A stretch of 29,347 nucleotides of DNA from an uncultured Clostridia bacterium (GCA_937915065.1 CALDMR010000066.1:1-29347), one strand, 5' to 3'; numbered from the stretch's first letter, positions 1 through 8,224 are shown. The notes: a model not told the origin generated them from the letters alone. Translations and numbers: made by a program.

Positions 1-13
1 CCGTTGCTTTCAT
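1..13 (-). CDS. Start of a divergent gene, truncated by the window edge
   Basis: On the minus strand an ATG at 13-11 is followed by Lys, Ala and Thr codons before the window ends. A strong AGGAGGGG ribosome binding site lies at 30-23, nine bases upstream of the ATG. Only four codons are visible, so no product can be named. It is transcribed away from pepT. Confidence 0.5.
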
Positions 14-116
14 AATTCAAAACCCCTCCTGCCCTGTTTCTTTTCAAGACAAACGTTAGTATCCGCAGAATTTGGCACCATATACAAAAAGCGCCTTTCC
101 TTTCTTTGGCAGAGTG

Positions 117-125
117 TGCTATAAT
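117..125 (+). promoter_or_regulatory. Extended -10 promoter of pepT
   Basis: TGCTATAAT is a perfect -10 hexamer with the TGn extension, 40 bases upstream of pepT. No good -35 is visible at 16-18 bases spacing, which fits an extended -10 promoter. The transcript would have a leader of about 34 bases. Confidence 0.6.
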
Positions 126-165
126 TCCTGTGAAAAAACTGCGGAAAAAGGAGTGCTGAGATCCA

Positions 166-1371
166 ATGAATGCGGTGGAGCGTTTTTTACAATATGTGGG
201 ATTTGATACCCAGTCGGACGAGGAGAGCGAAAGCTTTCCCAGCGCAGATCGGGAAAAGCTGCTGGCGGCGGCGCTGGCAGAAGAGCTGCGGGAACTGGGG
301 CTGGCCGATGCCCATGTGGATGAGTGGGGCTATGTATATGCCCATCTGGCTGCCGCGCCCGGGTATGAGGCGGTGCCGCCCCTGGGCCTGATCGCCCATA
401 TGGACACATCGCCCGACGCTCCGGGCGCCCCGGTGCGGCCGCGCCTGGTGCGCTATACTTCGGGGGCGCTGCCCCTGGATCCGGAAGGGCGCATTGCAAT
501 CGATCCGGAAACGCTGGCGCCCTATGCGGGCCAGGTGCTGATCGTGACGGACGGCGCCACCTTGCTGGGGGCGGACGACAAGGCGGGGGTGGCGGAAATC
601 GTGTCCGCTGTGGCCTGGCTGACAGAGCATCCGGAAGCGGCCCACGGACCGGTATCTCTGGCCTTTACGCCGGATGAGGAGATCGGCCGGGGAACGGAGC
701 ATTTCGATCTGGAAACCTTTGGAGCGCCTGCGGCTTATACGGTGGATGGCGGGGCCCTGGGGGAACTGGAGTATGAAAACTTTAACGCGGCCAAGGCCTG
801 CGTGCAGTTCCGGGGCTTCAATATTCACCCCGGCGAAGCCAAAAACAAGATGCGCAACGCCATTTTGCTGGCCCAGGAATTTATGAATCTGATGCCTCCG
901 GCGGAAACACCGGCCCATACGGAGGGCCGGGAAGGCTTTTACCATATTCACCGCATGGAGGGCAATGAATCGGCGGCAGAGCTCCATATGCTGATCCGCG
1001 ACCACGACCGGCAGGCCTTTGAGGGGCGCAAGGCCCGCTTGGCCGAAATGGCGGCCTATCTCAACGGCAAATACGGGCCGGAGACGGCTGAGCTGGTGGT
1101 GCAGGACAGCTACTATAATATGCGCGAAAAGATCGAACCCCACATGGAACTGATCGACCGGGCGGCAGCGGCCTTGACGGCAGAGGGGGCGGAGGTGCGG
1201 ATTGTACCCATCCGCGGCGGCACCGATGGGGCGCAGCTTTCCTGGAAGGGGCTGCCCTGTCCGAACCTTTGCACCGGCGGCGTGAATTTTCACAGCGTGC
1301 GGGAATTCATTCCGGCGGAGGCGCTGGAGACCATGACGCGGGTGCTGGTTCGGCTGCTGCGGGCAGACTGA
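166..1371 (+). CDS. pepT: Peptidase T (tripeptide aminopeptidase, M20B)
   Basis: A cytoplasmic zinc aminopeptidase that releases the N-terminal residue of tripeptides. The 401-residue product matches the usual family length of about 405-410. Metal and catalytic motifs are all visible: HMDTS with His78 and Asp80, GADDKAG with the bridging Asp near 138, TPDEEIGRG with the catalytic Glu171 and metal Glu172, Asp194 in TVDGG, and a C-terminal FHS His near 378. The dimerisation domain lies between about 205 and 315. AAGGAG at 148-153 is 12 bases before the ATG, slightly long, but no other in-frame start fits better. A terminator follows directly, so it is a single-gene unit. It lies just upstream of a peptide-type ABC importer, which suits a role in using imported peptides. 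The name is secure from the motifs. Confidence 0.95.
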   Translation: MNAVERFLQYVGFDTQSDEESESFPSADREKLLAAALAEELRELGLADAHVDEWGYVYAHLAAAPGYEAVPPLGLIAHMDTSPDAPGAPVRPRLVRYTSGALPLDPEGRIAIDPETLAPYAGQVLIVTDGATLLGADDKAGVAEIVSAVAWLTEHPEAAHGPVSLAFTPDEEIGRGTEHFDLETFGAPAAYTVDGGALGELEYENFNAAKACVQFRGFNIHPGEAKNKMRNAILLAQEFMNLMPPAETPAHTEGREGFYHIHRMEGNESAAELHMLIRDHDRQAFEGRKARLAEMAAYLNGKYGPETAELVVQDSYYNMREKIEPHMELIDRAAAALTAEGAEVRIVPIRGGTDGAQLSWKGLPCPNLCTGGVNFHSVREFIPAEALETMTRVLVRLLRAD

Positions 1372-1393
1372 CAGCGGGAACATGGGTGAAAAA

Positions 1394-1438
1394 TCCGGCC
1401 AGAATGGTGTAGAAAGCCATTCCGGCCGGACTTTTTTT
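1394..1438 (+). terminator. Rho-independent terminator of pepT
   Basis: A 14-bp stem (1394-1407 with 1417-1430) containing one A-C mismatch and a 9-base loop is followed by C and seven Ts at 1432-1438. It begins 22 bases after the pepT stop codon. Confidence 0.88.
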
Positions 1439-1455
1439 GTGAGAGCATCAAAAGA

Positions 1456-1473
1456 TTGACAAAATTTTAACAA
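1456..1473. promoter_or_regulatory. Weak Rex-like operator upstream of the ABC importer
   Basis: TTGACAAAATTTTAACAA agrees with the clostridial Rex consensus TTGTTAA-N4-TTAACAA at 12 of 14 defined positions, with one perfect half-site. It lies in AT-rich DNA about 55 bases upstream of the candidate promoter, so chance agreement is likely. It is listed because two better-placed similar sites occur near the thiolase and CoA-transferase genes. Confidence 0.2.
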
Positions 1474-1509
1474 ATTTTGCACGAAGTTTACGAAAATGAA
1501 ATTTACATC

Positions 1510-1538
1510 TTGTATTTGACGAAAAAAAAGAGTACACT
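1510..1538 (+). promoter_or_regulatory. Candidate sigma-A promoter for the ABC importer operon
   Basis: TTGTAT at 1510-1515 and TACACT at 1533-1538 are separated by 17 bases. Each hexamer is an imperfect match. It is the best-spaced pair in the 247-base gap before the lipoprotein gene and would give a leader of about 75 bases. Confidence 0.35.
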
Positions 1539-1581
1539 ACACCAGACAATTTAATAATGGGAGTAGTTCTTTAAGTTGTAA

Positions 1582-1602
1582 CGCTGAAAGATCCTTTCAG
1601 CG
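1582..1602 (+). other. Leader hairpin directly before the lipoprotein gene RBS
   Basis: CGCTGAAAG and CTTTCAGCG pair perfectly over 9 bp around a 3-base loop. The AAGGAG ribosome binding site begins 2 bases after the stem at 1604-1609. There is no T-run, so it is not a terminator. It may protect the 5' end of the transcript or affect ribosome access. Confidence 0.5.
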
Positions 1603-1618
1603 GAAGGAGAAACGCCGA

Positions 1619-3160
1619 ATGAAAAAACGTACCATTGCGCTCCTCCTGTCGGCTGCTTTGATGACTATGGTACTCAGCGCATGCGGAGACCAAAAGCCGG
1701 AGAACAGCGGCAGCGACGACGCGAACTCTTCCAGAGCCGAAAGCAACGAGATTGCGATCGGCATTCCCCAGGATCTCGGAGACAGTCTTGACCCTTACCA
1801 AATGATCGCGGCAGGAACCAGAGAGATCTTATTCAACGTGTATGAAGGGCTGTATAAGCCCACCGCCACCGGCGATTTTGTGCCGGCTGTGGCGGAGGAC
1901 TATGCCGTCAGCGAAGACGGCCTGCGCTATACCTTCACCCTGCGCAGCGGTGTGCTGTTCCATAATGGCGACACCGTCGGCGCCGATGACGTTGTATATT
2001 CTTTCAAAACCTGCGCCGCCGCGACAGTGGATACTTCCCTGTCGGCGGCGCTTTCTAATGTCGCGGATGTGAGCGCGGCGGATGAAAGCACGGTCACGGT
2101 CACCCTGTCTGTGCCGGACAGCGACTTTCTGGCCTATGTGGCGTCGGTCTATATTGTGCCCGACGGCTATGAAGACTGTGCCACCGCCCCCGTGGGCACC
2201 GGCCCGTTCCGTTTTGTTTCCCGCAGCGTGCAGGAAAATGTGATCCTGGAAAAATTTGCGGATTACTGGGGTGAACCGGCCCAGGTAGACCGGGTGACCT
2301 GCAAGATCTACGAGGACAACACAGCGCTGATCACGGCGCTGAATGCCGGCTCCGTGGATATTGTGGCCCACCTGTCCGCTGACCAGCTCAACGGCCTGAA
2401 CAGCAACTACAATGTGCTGGAGGGCACTATGAACCTGGTTCAGGCCCTGTATCTGAACCATGCGGTGGAACCGCTGAACGATGTCCGGGTGCGCCAGGCG
2501 CTGTGCCATGCCATCAATATTGACGACATTCTGCAGCTGACGGCAGACGGCCACGGCACCAAGCTGGGAAGCTCCATGTATCCTGCCTTTGTCAAGTATT
2601 TTGACGACAGCCTGACGGGATATTACAGCTATGACCCGGACAAGGCAAAGGCGCTGCTGACCGAGGCCGGCTATGGCGATGGTTTCAACCTGAAGATCAC
2701 GGTGCCCTCGAATTATCCGCCCCATGTGAATGCGGCCCAGGTCATGGTGGAGCAGCTGGCAGCCGTGGGGATCACGGCCGAGCTGAGCGAGGTGGAATGG
2801 AATACCTGGCTCCAGGACGTTTATGCCAACCGCAATTTTGAAGCCACGGTGATTGGCTTTGACGCATCCAACCTGACGGCCAATGCGCTGCTGCAGCGCT
2901 GGACCTCCGATGCGGATAAGAACATGATCAATTTCAACAACAGCGAGTATGATGCCCTGATCGCCCAGGCCAACGAAACGACCGACGATGCTGCGCGCAC
3001 GGAGCTGTATCTGCAGGCAGAGCGTATTCTGACCGAGCAGGCAGCCAATGTGTATGTCCAGGATCTGGCGGACTTTGTGGCCATCAACAAGCAGCTGTCG
3101 GGCTATGAATTCTATCCTTTGTATGTGATGGATCTGGCTAAGATCGCCTATACCGGCTGA
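1619..3160 (+). CDS. ABC transporter substrate-binding lipoprotein, family 5 (peptide/nickel type)
   Basis: The extracellular binding component of a DppA/OppA/NikA-type importer. It has 513 residues, normal for SBP_bac_5. The N-terminus is a lipoprotein signal: KKR, a hydrophobic stretch and the lipobox LSAC with Cys22 as the lipidation site, then a Gly/Ser/Asp-rich linker. Family features follow: NVYEGLYKP near 76, LRSGVLFHNGD near 107, VGTGPF near 190, and VRQALCHAIN near 290. The start has AAGGAG at 1604-1609 with nine bases spacing. It heads a run with two permeases and two ATPases. Substrate cannot be read from sequence: dipeptides or oligopeptides are favoured by the neighbouring pepT, whereas the short ATPases resemble NikD/NikE in size. 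The family call is secure and the substrate open. Confidence 0.92.
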   Translation: MKKRTIALLLSAALMTMVLSACGDQKPENSGSDDANSSRAESNEIAIGIPQDLGDSLDPYQMIAAGTREILFNVYEGLYKPTATGDFVPAVAEDYAVSEDGLRYTFTLRSGVLFHNGDTVGADDVVYSFKTCAAATVDTSLSAALSNVADVSAADESTVTVTLSVPDSDFLAYVASVYIVPDGYEDCATAPVGTGPFRFVSRSVQENVILEKFADYWGEPAQVDRVTCKIYEDNTALITALNAGSVDIVAHLSADQLNGLNSNYNVLEGTMNLVQALYLNHAVEPLNDVRVRQALCHAINIDDILQLTADGHGTKLGSSMYPAFVKYFDDSLTGYYSYDPDKAKALLTEAGYGDGFNLKITVPSNYPPHVNAAQVMVEQLAAVGITAELSEVEWNTWLQDVYANRNFEATVIGFDASNLTANALLQRWTSDADKNMINFNNSEYDALIAQANETTDDAARTELYLQAERILTEQAANVYVQDLADFVAINKQLSGYEFYPLYVMDLAKIAYTG

Positions 3161-3217
3161 GCCTGACGGGCTGCCGGATTTCCCCTGATACGAATGCAAG
3201 AGAAAGGAGGCGGGGAG

Positions 3218-4156
3218 ATGAAATACATTTTCAAAAAACTCTGCACTCTCATTATTACATTGTTCATTGTTTCACTCCTCGCCTTCTGTGCGTTCCAGGT
3301 GATCGGCGATCCCACCAGCGCGATCCTGGGCACCAATGCCACGCCGGAGAAGATTGCCGCGCTGCAGCATGAGCTGGGATTCGACCGGCCGCTGCCGGTG
3401 CGCTACGGCGAATGGCTGCTGAATTTCCTGCAGGGAGACATGGGCACTTCTTACAGCTACCACATGCCGGTGGCGGACATGGTGGGTGAAAAACTGCCCA
3501 TCACCTTCCTGCTGACGCTGATGGCCTTTGTGCTCACGGTGGTGGTTTCCATCCCCCTGGGCATCCTGACGGCCAAGCGGGAAGGCGGCGTGTTTGACCG
3601 GATCATGACGGTGCTGGATCAGATCGTGATGTCGATCCCTCCGTTTTTTATCGGAATCCTGCTGACGTGCTTTTTCGGCCTGGTGCTGCATGTGTTTCAG
3701 CCGGGCAGTTTTGACGCGGTGCAGGGGCATCCGCTGCAATTTTTGCTGTATATGCTGTTCCCGGCCCTGTCCATTGCCATCCCGCGTATTGCCATGACGG
3801 TGAAGATGCTGCGCTCGTCCATTCTGGAGCAAATGAGCCAGGATTATATCCGCACGGCTTACAGCCGGGGCCATGACCGCAACGGCGTTCTGTGGGGCCA
3901 CGCCCTGCGGAACGCACTGATCCCCGTGGTCACCTTTGTGGCGGTATCTGTGGCAGAAATGGTGGCGGGCAGCATAGTGGTGGAGCAGATCTTTTCTCTG
4001 CCCGGGATCGGCCGGCTGCTGCTGGCGTCCATCGGCAGCCGCGATTTCCCTGTGGTGCTGGCCATCGTGGTCATTTTGGCCCTGTGGGTGATCGTGGTCA
4101 ATTTCATTGCGGATGTGCTGTATCAGTACATTGATCCCCGTATCCGGCTGAATTAA
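3218..4156 (+). CDS. ABC transporter permease, DppB/NikB type
   Basis: First inner-membrane permease of the importer, 312 residues with about six hydrophobic segments, the first at roughly residues 9-28. The N-terminal region (MKYIFKKL through a GDPTSA-type motif) is typical of DppB/OppB/NikB. The cytoplasmic EAA-like loop that contacts the ATPase is visible as YIRTAYSRG followed by HALRNALIPVV, around residues 210-240. I chose the ATG at 3218 because AAAGGAGG at 3203-3210 sits seven bases upstream of it. An in-frame ATG at 3194 lies before that ribosome binding site and is rejected. It starts 57 bases after the lipoprotein gene with no terminator between them, so it is in the same operon. 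Confidence 0.92.
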   Translation: MKYIFKKLCTLIITLFIVSLLAFCAFQVIGDPTSAILGTNATPEKIAALQHELGFDRPLPVRYGEWLLNFLQGDMGTSYSYHMPVADMVGEKLPITFLLTLMAFVLTVVVSIPLGILTAKREGGVFDRIMTVLDQIVMSIPPFFIGILLTCFFGLVLHVFQPGSFDAVQGHPLQFLLYMLFPALSIAIPRIAMTVKMLRSSILEQMSQDYIRTAYSRGHDRNGVLWGHALRNALIPVVTFVAVSVAEMVAGSIVVEQIFSLPGIGRLLLASIGSRDFPVVLAIVVILALWVIVVNFIADVLYQYIDPRIRLN

Positions 4157-4191
4157 AAAAGCCGTGCCGGAGGAGGAGCGGGTGAGCCCTT

Positions 4192-5016
4192 ATGAAAAAG
4201 AAAGTATATCATGAAACAAAAAGAAACTGGTTCTTGTACATTGGCGGCGTCATCACGGTGGTGATGGTGGCGTTGATCGTGATAGGCACCTTCTGGACGC
4301 CCTATGAACCCGGCGCCATGGACGGCGCCTGTAAATTCCAGCCCCCCAGCCTGGCCCATGTGATGGGAACGGACAACTTTGGACGGGATATTTTCTCCCG
4401 CGTCCTGCAGGGGGCGGGCACCACCCTGTTTATTGCTGCCATGGTGGTGCTGATCGGTGCAGTGGCAGGAACGCTGATTGGTGCTTTGACCGGGTATTTC
4501 GGCGGCCTGGCCGATGAATTGCTCATGCGCGTGTGCGACGCCATCACGGCATTTCCCGGCATTTTGCTGGCGCTGGTGGTCATTGCGGTGCTGGGGCCCG
4601 GAAAATGGAATGTGATTTGGGTGCTGGGTATGTTGTTCATTCCCAGCTTTGCCCGGATCGTGCGCGGCGAATATGCCAAGTGCAAGCATTTGAACTACAT
4701 CAAATCGGCACGCCTGATGGGGGCGGGACATCTGCGCATTATGGTTCGCCATATCCTGCCCAATACGATCCCGGTGCTGCTGCCGGCCATTTCCATCGGC
4801 TTTAATAACGCTGTGCTGGCCGAGGCCAGCATGAGCTTCCTCGGCGTGGGCGTCAGCCCTTCTGAGGCCAGCCTGGGGCGGATGCTGTCGGATGCGCAGA
4901 ATTTCATTGTGGGCGGTGCGCCCTGGTATGCCCTGTGCGTAGGCACGGCCATTGTGCTGCTGATCCTGGGATTCAGTATGCTGGGCGAAGGGCTGCAGCA
5001 GCGCCGCCGGCGGTAA
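4192..5016 (+). CDS. ABC transporter permease, DppC/NikC type
   Basis: Second permease of the importer, 274 residues. It has the family's N-terminal membrane segment (about residues 13-35), then the conserved HVMGTDNFGRDIFSRV motif around residues 49-64 that marks DppC/OppC/NikC proteins. The EAA loop reads YIKSARLMGAG...RHILPNTIPVLL near 165-195. Upstream sequence is GGAGGAGGAG followed by GGGTGAG, so the ribosome binding site is somewhat distant or non-standard, but no better in-frame start exists. It lies 35 bases after the DppB-type gene and 13 bases before the first ATPase, confirming one operon. Confidence 0.93.
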   Translation: MKKKVYHETKRNWFLYIGGVITVVMVALIVIGTFWTPYEPGAMDGACKFQPPSLAHVMGTDNFGRDIFSRVLQGAGTTLFIAAMVVLIGAVAGTLIGALTGYFGGLADELLMRVCDAITAFPGILLALVVIAVLGPGKWNVIWVLGMLFIPSFARIVRGEYAKCKHLNYIKSARLMGAGHLRIMVRHILPNTIPVLLPAISIGFNNAVLAEASMSFLGVGVSPSEASLGRMLSDAQNFIVGGAPWYALCVGTAIVLLILGFSMLGEGLQQRRRR

Positions 5017-5029
5017 AGGAGGGGCGGAA

Positions 5030-5818
5030 ATGCTGGATGTGGTTGATTTAAGCGTGCGTTTTTTGTCCCGGCCAGATAAGTATGCGGTGGACGGCGTTTC
5101 CTTCCATATGGAGGACGGGGAGATCCTTGGCCTGGTGGGAGAAAGCGGGTCCGGAAAAAGTGTGACGGCTATGGCCATCAGCGGACTGCTGCCCCGGCGG
5201 AAAACCGAGTGCTCCGGCAGCATCTTGCTGGATGGGCAGGAAATGCTGAACGCTGACCGTGAAGCAGTGCGCCGGATCCAGGGAAAAGATCTGAGCGTGG
5301 TGTTTCAGGAACCCATGACATCGCTGGATCCGGTGATGCGGATTGGCCCCCAGGTGGAGGAAAGTTTGCGGATCCACACCAGGATGACGGCGGCGGAGCG
5401 GCGGTCGGCGGCGCTGGCGGCCATGGCCGAGGCGGAACTGCCTGATCCGGAAAGCGTGTACCTGAAATATCCCCACGAGTTGTCCGGCGGTATGCTTCAG
5501 CGGGTGATGATCGCGGCGGCCATTGTGTCCGAGCCGAAGCTGCTGCTGGCAGATGAGCCGACCACGGCTCTGGATGTGACCATCCAGGCCCAGATCCTGG
5601 AGCTGTTGAAAAAAATCAACCGGGAGAAGGGCACTTCGATCCTCTTCATCTCCCATAATCTGAACGTGGTGCGCAAGCTCTGCGGCCGGGTGGCGGTGAT
5701 GTATAAGGGCCGCATTGTGGAGACAGGGAGCGCAGAGCATGTGTTTCATGCGCCTCAGGATCCCTATACCAAGCGATTGATCGCGGCCATTCCCACCCGG
5801 GACAAGCGCCTGCGGTGA
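5030..5818 (+). CDS. ABC transporter ATP-binding protein, DppD/NikD type
   Basis: Cytoplasmic ATPase subunit of the importer. The nucleotide-binding domain is complete: Walker A GESGSGKS near residue 37, Q-loop VFQEPMTSLDP near 95, signature LSGGMLQRV near 153, Walker B LLLADEPTTALD near 172 and the switch His in ISHNLNVV near 207. At 262 residues it lacks the C-terminal extension with clustered Cys found in many OppD/DppD proteins, and is close to NikD in length. The AGGAGG ribosome binding site at 5017-5022 immediately follows the preceding stop codon, a sign of translational coupling. The next ATPase begins 33 bases downstream. Confidence 0.94.
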   Translation: MLDVVDLSVRFLSRPDKYAVDGVSFHMEDGEILGLVGESGSGKSVTAMAISGLLPRRKTECSGSILLDGQEMLNADREAVRRIQGKDLSVVFQEPMTSLDPVMRIGPQVEESLRIHTRMTAAERRSAALAAMAEAELPDPESVYLKYPHELSGGMLQRVMIAAAIVSEPKLLLADEPTTALDVTIQAQILELLKKINREKGTSILFISHNLNVVRKLCGRVAVMYKGRIVETGSAEHVFHAPQDPYTKRLIAAIPTRDKRLR

Positions 5819-5851
5819 GTGGAAAATCGGAACGGAAAGGAGGACGGTTCC

Positions 5852-6589
5852 ATGACAGAAGAAAAGATTTTAGAGGTCAAGGACGTCTGCTCCTTTTATA
5901 AAAAGGGCGGCGGCCTGTTTGGAGAAAAAGAAACCCGGCAGGTGCTGGATCATGTCAGCTTTACCATTCACAGCGGCGAAGTGCTGGGCCTGGTGGGAGA
6001 GAGCGGCTGCGGCAAAACGACGCTGGCCCGCACGATCCTGGGCATGATGCATGATTATACAGGCCAGATCATCCACCATTCCAAGCGGCCCCAAATGGTG
6101 TTTCAGGATCCTTTCAGTGCCTTGAACCCGGCGCGCACCATCGGGTGGATTTTGGAGGAGCCGCTGAAGATTTATGGGAAATACGCTGCCTGGGAGCGTA
6201 AGCGCCGGGTGGAGGAGATGCTGGAGCAGGTGGGCCTGTCGGCGGAATGCGCATCGCGCAGGCCGCACGAATTGTCCGGCGGCCAGAGGCAGCGGGTTTG
6301 CATTGCCTCGGCGCTGATTGTGCGCCCCCGGCTGATCATTGCGGATGAGCCGGTGTCGGCCCTGGATGTGACCATTCAGGCTCAGATCTTGCAGCTGCTG
6401 GCGGATATGAAGCAGCAATACCATTTGAGCTACCTGTTTATTTCCCACGATTTGAATGTGGTCTATCAGCTTTGCGACCGGGTGATCGTGATGAAAAAGG
6501 GGAAAATCGTGGAAGAGGCCACGGTGGACGACTTGTTCGATCATCCGCAGCACGAATATACCAAGCAGCTGCTGCGGGCAGCGGAATAA
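5852..6589 (+). CDS. ABC transporter ATP-binding protein, DppF/NikE type
   Basis: Second cytoplasmic ATPase, 245 residues. Motifs in order: Walker A GESGCGKT near 54, Q-loop VFQDPFSALNP near 90, signature LSGGQRQRV near 146, Walker B LIIADEPVSALD near 167, switch His in ISHDLNVV near 202. It ends soon after HPQHEYTKQLL, so like its partner it lacks the long C-terminal tail of OppF and is NikE-like in size. The ATG at 5852 is chosen because AAAGGAGG lies just upstream at 5836-5843. A GTG at 5819 would keep the frame open but has no ribosome binding site. A terminator directly follows, closing the five-gene operon. Confidence 0.94.
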   Translation: MTEEKILEVKDVCSFYKKGGGLFGEKETRQVLDHVSFTIHSGEVLGLVGESGCGKTTLARTILGMMHDYTGQIIHHSKRPQMVFQDPFSALNPARTIGWILEEPLKIYGKYAAWERKRRVEEMLEQVGLSAECASRRPHELSGGQRQRVCIASALIVRPRLIIADEPVSALDVTIQAQILQLLADMKQQYHLSYLFISHDLNVVYQLCDRVIVMKKGKIVEEATVDDLFDHPQHEYTKQLLRAAE

Positions 6590-6599
6590 GAGATAAACT

Positions 6600-6641
6600 G
6601 GCGGGGCGGGAAACGGCGTAGTTCCCGGCCTGCCGTTTTTT
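6600..6641 (+). terminator. Terminator of the ABC importer operon
   Basis: A 13-position GC-rich stem (6600-6612 with 6622-6634, including one G-U pair and one mismatch) and a 9-base loop are followed by G and six Ts ending at 6641. It begins 10 bases after the last ATPase gene. Confidence 0.85.
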
Positions 6642-6666
6642 GGCGCGGAAACGCCGGGGAAGCCCC

Positions 6667-6695
6667 TTGCAAACGGCGGCGCCCTGTGGTAAAGT
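6667..6695 (+). promoter_or_regulatory. Candidate promoter of the Sel1-repeat gene
   Basis: TTGCAA at 6667-6672 and TAAAGT at 6690-6695 have 17-base spacing, each with four of six consensus bases. A TTGACA at 6714-6719 is too close to the start codon to serve as a -35. Confidence 0.35.
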
Positions 6696-6751
6696 GAATA
6701 GCAAATGTATGCGTTGACATAATGTTGGAGGCGCTCGGAAAGGGTGGCTTT

Positions 6752-7075
6752 ATGGCAAACAAGCAGGATCAGAAAGTTGTGGCTGCCGCATTGGAATCCG
6801 GCGATGCGGCCCACATTGAAAAATTGGCAGAAAACTACTATTACGGGCGGGGCCGGGACAAAAGCCTGAAGATCGCCCTGCAGCTGTGGGAAAAGGCGGC
6901 GGAACTGGGCAATGCTGACGCCCTGTACTACTCCGGCGTGTGTTACTACTACGGAGATGGCCTGCCCCGGAATAAAGAGGCGGCGTTCTATCTTTGGGAA
7001 CAGGCTGCGGAGCAGGGGCACACGGGGGCAAGGATGAGCCTGACCAATCTGCGCGGGGCAGATGCGGCGGAATGA
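6752..7075 (+). CDS. Small Sel1-like (SLR) repeat protein
   Basis: A 107-residue protein with no signal peptide or membrane segment. Its C-terminal two thirds form Sel1-like alpha-helical repeats: LWEKAAELGNADALYYSG, then a partner helix containing YYYGDGLPRNKEAAFYLW, then EQAAEQGHTGARMSL. Such repeats form helical-hairpin scaffolds for protein-protein contacts, and no catalytic function can be assigned. I favour the ATG at 6752 because AAGGGTGG lies four to five bases upstream; an in-frame ATG at 6722 has no ribosome binding site. It stands alone between two terminators, so its operon context gives no clue to a partner. Confidence 0.8.
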   Translation: MANKQDQKVVAAALESGDAAHIEKLAENYYYGRGRDKSLKIALQLWEKAAELGNADALYYSGVCYYYGDGLPRNKEAAFYLWEQAAEQGHTGARMSLTNLRGADAAE

Positions 7076-7100
7076 CTGCCGCCCCGTATGAAACAATCGA

Positions 7101-7134
7101 GCGGCCCGGCGCCTTTGGCGGCCGGGCCGTTTTT
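7101..7134 (+). terminator. Terminator of the Sel1-repeat gene
   Basis: A GC-only stem of at least nine base pairs (CGGCCCGGC with GCCGGGCCG) around a short loop is followed by TTTTT, 26 bases after the stop codon. Confidence 0.88.
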
Positions 7135-7188
7135 AGTGTGATGCATGCTTAAGTTTTTGTAAAAAAGTGGATTTTAGGCCGCTTTCTG

Positions 7189-7218
7189 TTGACAAACTGC
7201 ATTTTCTCACGGTATGAT
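7189..7218 (+). promoter_or_regulatory. Sigma-A promoter of the DUF368 gene
   Basis: A perfect TTGACA at 7189-7194 and TATGAT at 7213-7218 are spaced by 18 bases, giving a leader of about 55 bases before the TTG start. Confidence 0.75.
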
Positions 7219-7279
7219 ATTCCATGATTTGCACAGAATGGCTGTGCTGTCTGATTTCGAGCAATAGGAGGATTCCATT

Positions 7280-8164
7280 TTGATTGTATTAAACGCGGTG
7301 CGGGGTTTTTGCATGGCCCTGGCTGACAGTGTGCCGGGCGTTTCCGGCGGGACCATCGCATTCCTGCTGGGATTCTATGACCGGTTTATTACCTCGCTGG
7401 ATGATCTGCTGCGGGGCCGGAAGGCGGAGCGGATCGCGGCGCTGAAATTTTTGATTCAGCTGGGTGTTGGCTGGGCCATCGGCATGGGCTCGGCGATCAT
7501 TGTGCTCACAAAGGTTTTTGAAAGCCATATTTATGCCATCAGCACGCTGTTCATCGGCTTTATTCTGTTTGCGATCCCCCTGGTGATGCGGGAGGAGCGG
7601 GAAACGCTGCGGGGCCAGTGGAAGTGGTTCTTTTTTGTGCTGATCGGCATTGCGTTTGTAGTGGGCGTCTCCTCGGTCAATCCCGTGAGCGGCGGCGGAA
7701 TGCAGGGGGCAGGTATGCCGCTGTATGTATTCCTCGGCGGCGTGGTGGCGATCTCTGCCATGGTACTGCCCGGGATCTCCGGCTCCACGCTGCTGCTGAT
7801 CATGGGGCTGTATCTGCCGGTGATCACGGCTGTGCGCGCGGTGATGGGGCTGGACTTGTCGGCGCTGCCCACGGTGGCGGCGTTTGCTTTGGGCGTCTGT
7901 GCCGGTGTGGTGCTGATTATTCGTCTGGTGCGGTTCCTGATGGAGCGCTACCGGCCGCAGATGATTTTTCTGATCATCGGCCTGATGCTGGGTTCTCTTT
8001 ACTCGGTGGTGCTTGGGCCGACAACGCTGGAGGAGCCGCTGCCCGCCATGACGCTGGCCACATTCCGCCCCCTCTTTTTCCTGCTGGGCGGTGCGGTGAT
8101 CCTGGGCCTGCAGGGATTGAAGAGCTGGATGAACCGGCGTGGTATCCGGGATGAAGCCGCATAA
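7280..8164 (+). CDS. popT: DUF368 family polyprenyl-phosphate transporter (PopT type)
   Basis: A polytopic membrane protein of 294 residues. DUF368 (PopT) proteins are one of two families shown to return undecaprenyl phosphate across the membrane for reuse in peptidoglycan and glycopolymer synthesis. The hallmark is an internally repeated motif, here DSVPGVSGGT near residues 17-25 and VLPGISGST near 160, showing the two-fold design. About eight hydrophobic segments are visible. The start is TTG at 7280, supported by AGGAGG at 7266-7271 with eight bases spacing; the first ATG in frame would remove the first conserved motif region. It has its own promoter and terminator. Family assignment is secure; the specific substrate is inferred from family knowledge. 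Confidence 0.9.
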   Translation: MIVLNAVRGFCMALADSVPGVSGGTIAFLLGFYDRFITSLDDLLRGRKAERIAALKFLIQLGVGWAIGMGSAIIVLTKVFESHIYAISTLFIGFILFAIPLVMREERETLRGQWKWFFFVLIGIAFVVGVSSVNPVSGGGMQGAGMPLYVFLGGVVAISAMVLPGISGSTLLLIMGLYLPVITAVRAVMGLDLSALPTVAAFALGVCAGVVLIIRLVRFLMERYRPQMIFLIIGLMLGSLYSVVLGPTTLEEPLPAMTLATFRPLFFLLGGAVILGLQGLKSWMNRRGIRDEAA

Positions 8165-8172
8165 AATTCTGA

Positions 8173-8208
8173 AAAAACGCCCTCTGCAGCACTGCAGAGG
8201 GCGTTTTT
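8173..8208. terminator. Bidirectional terminator between DUF368 and the alanine symporter
   Basis: A near-perfect palindrome with stem AAACGCCCTCTGCAG and its complement is flanked by A-run on the left and T-run on the right. It can therefore end transcription from both converging genes, whose stops lie 9 and 17 bases away. Confidence 0.92.
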
Positions 8209-8224
8209 GACAGAATGGGAGCGG

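Noticed and set aside
6714..6719. TTGACA as the -35 of the Sel1-repeat gene
   Set aside because: A -10 at proper spacing would fall inside the first codons of the gene, with no suitable hexamer there.
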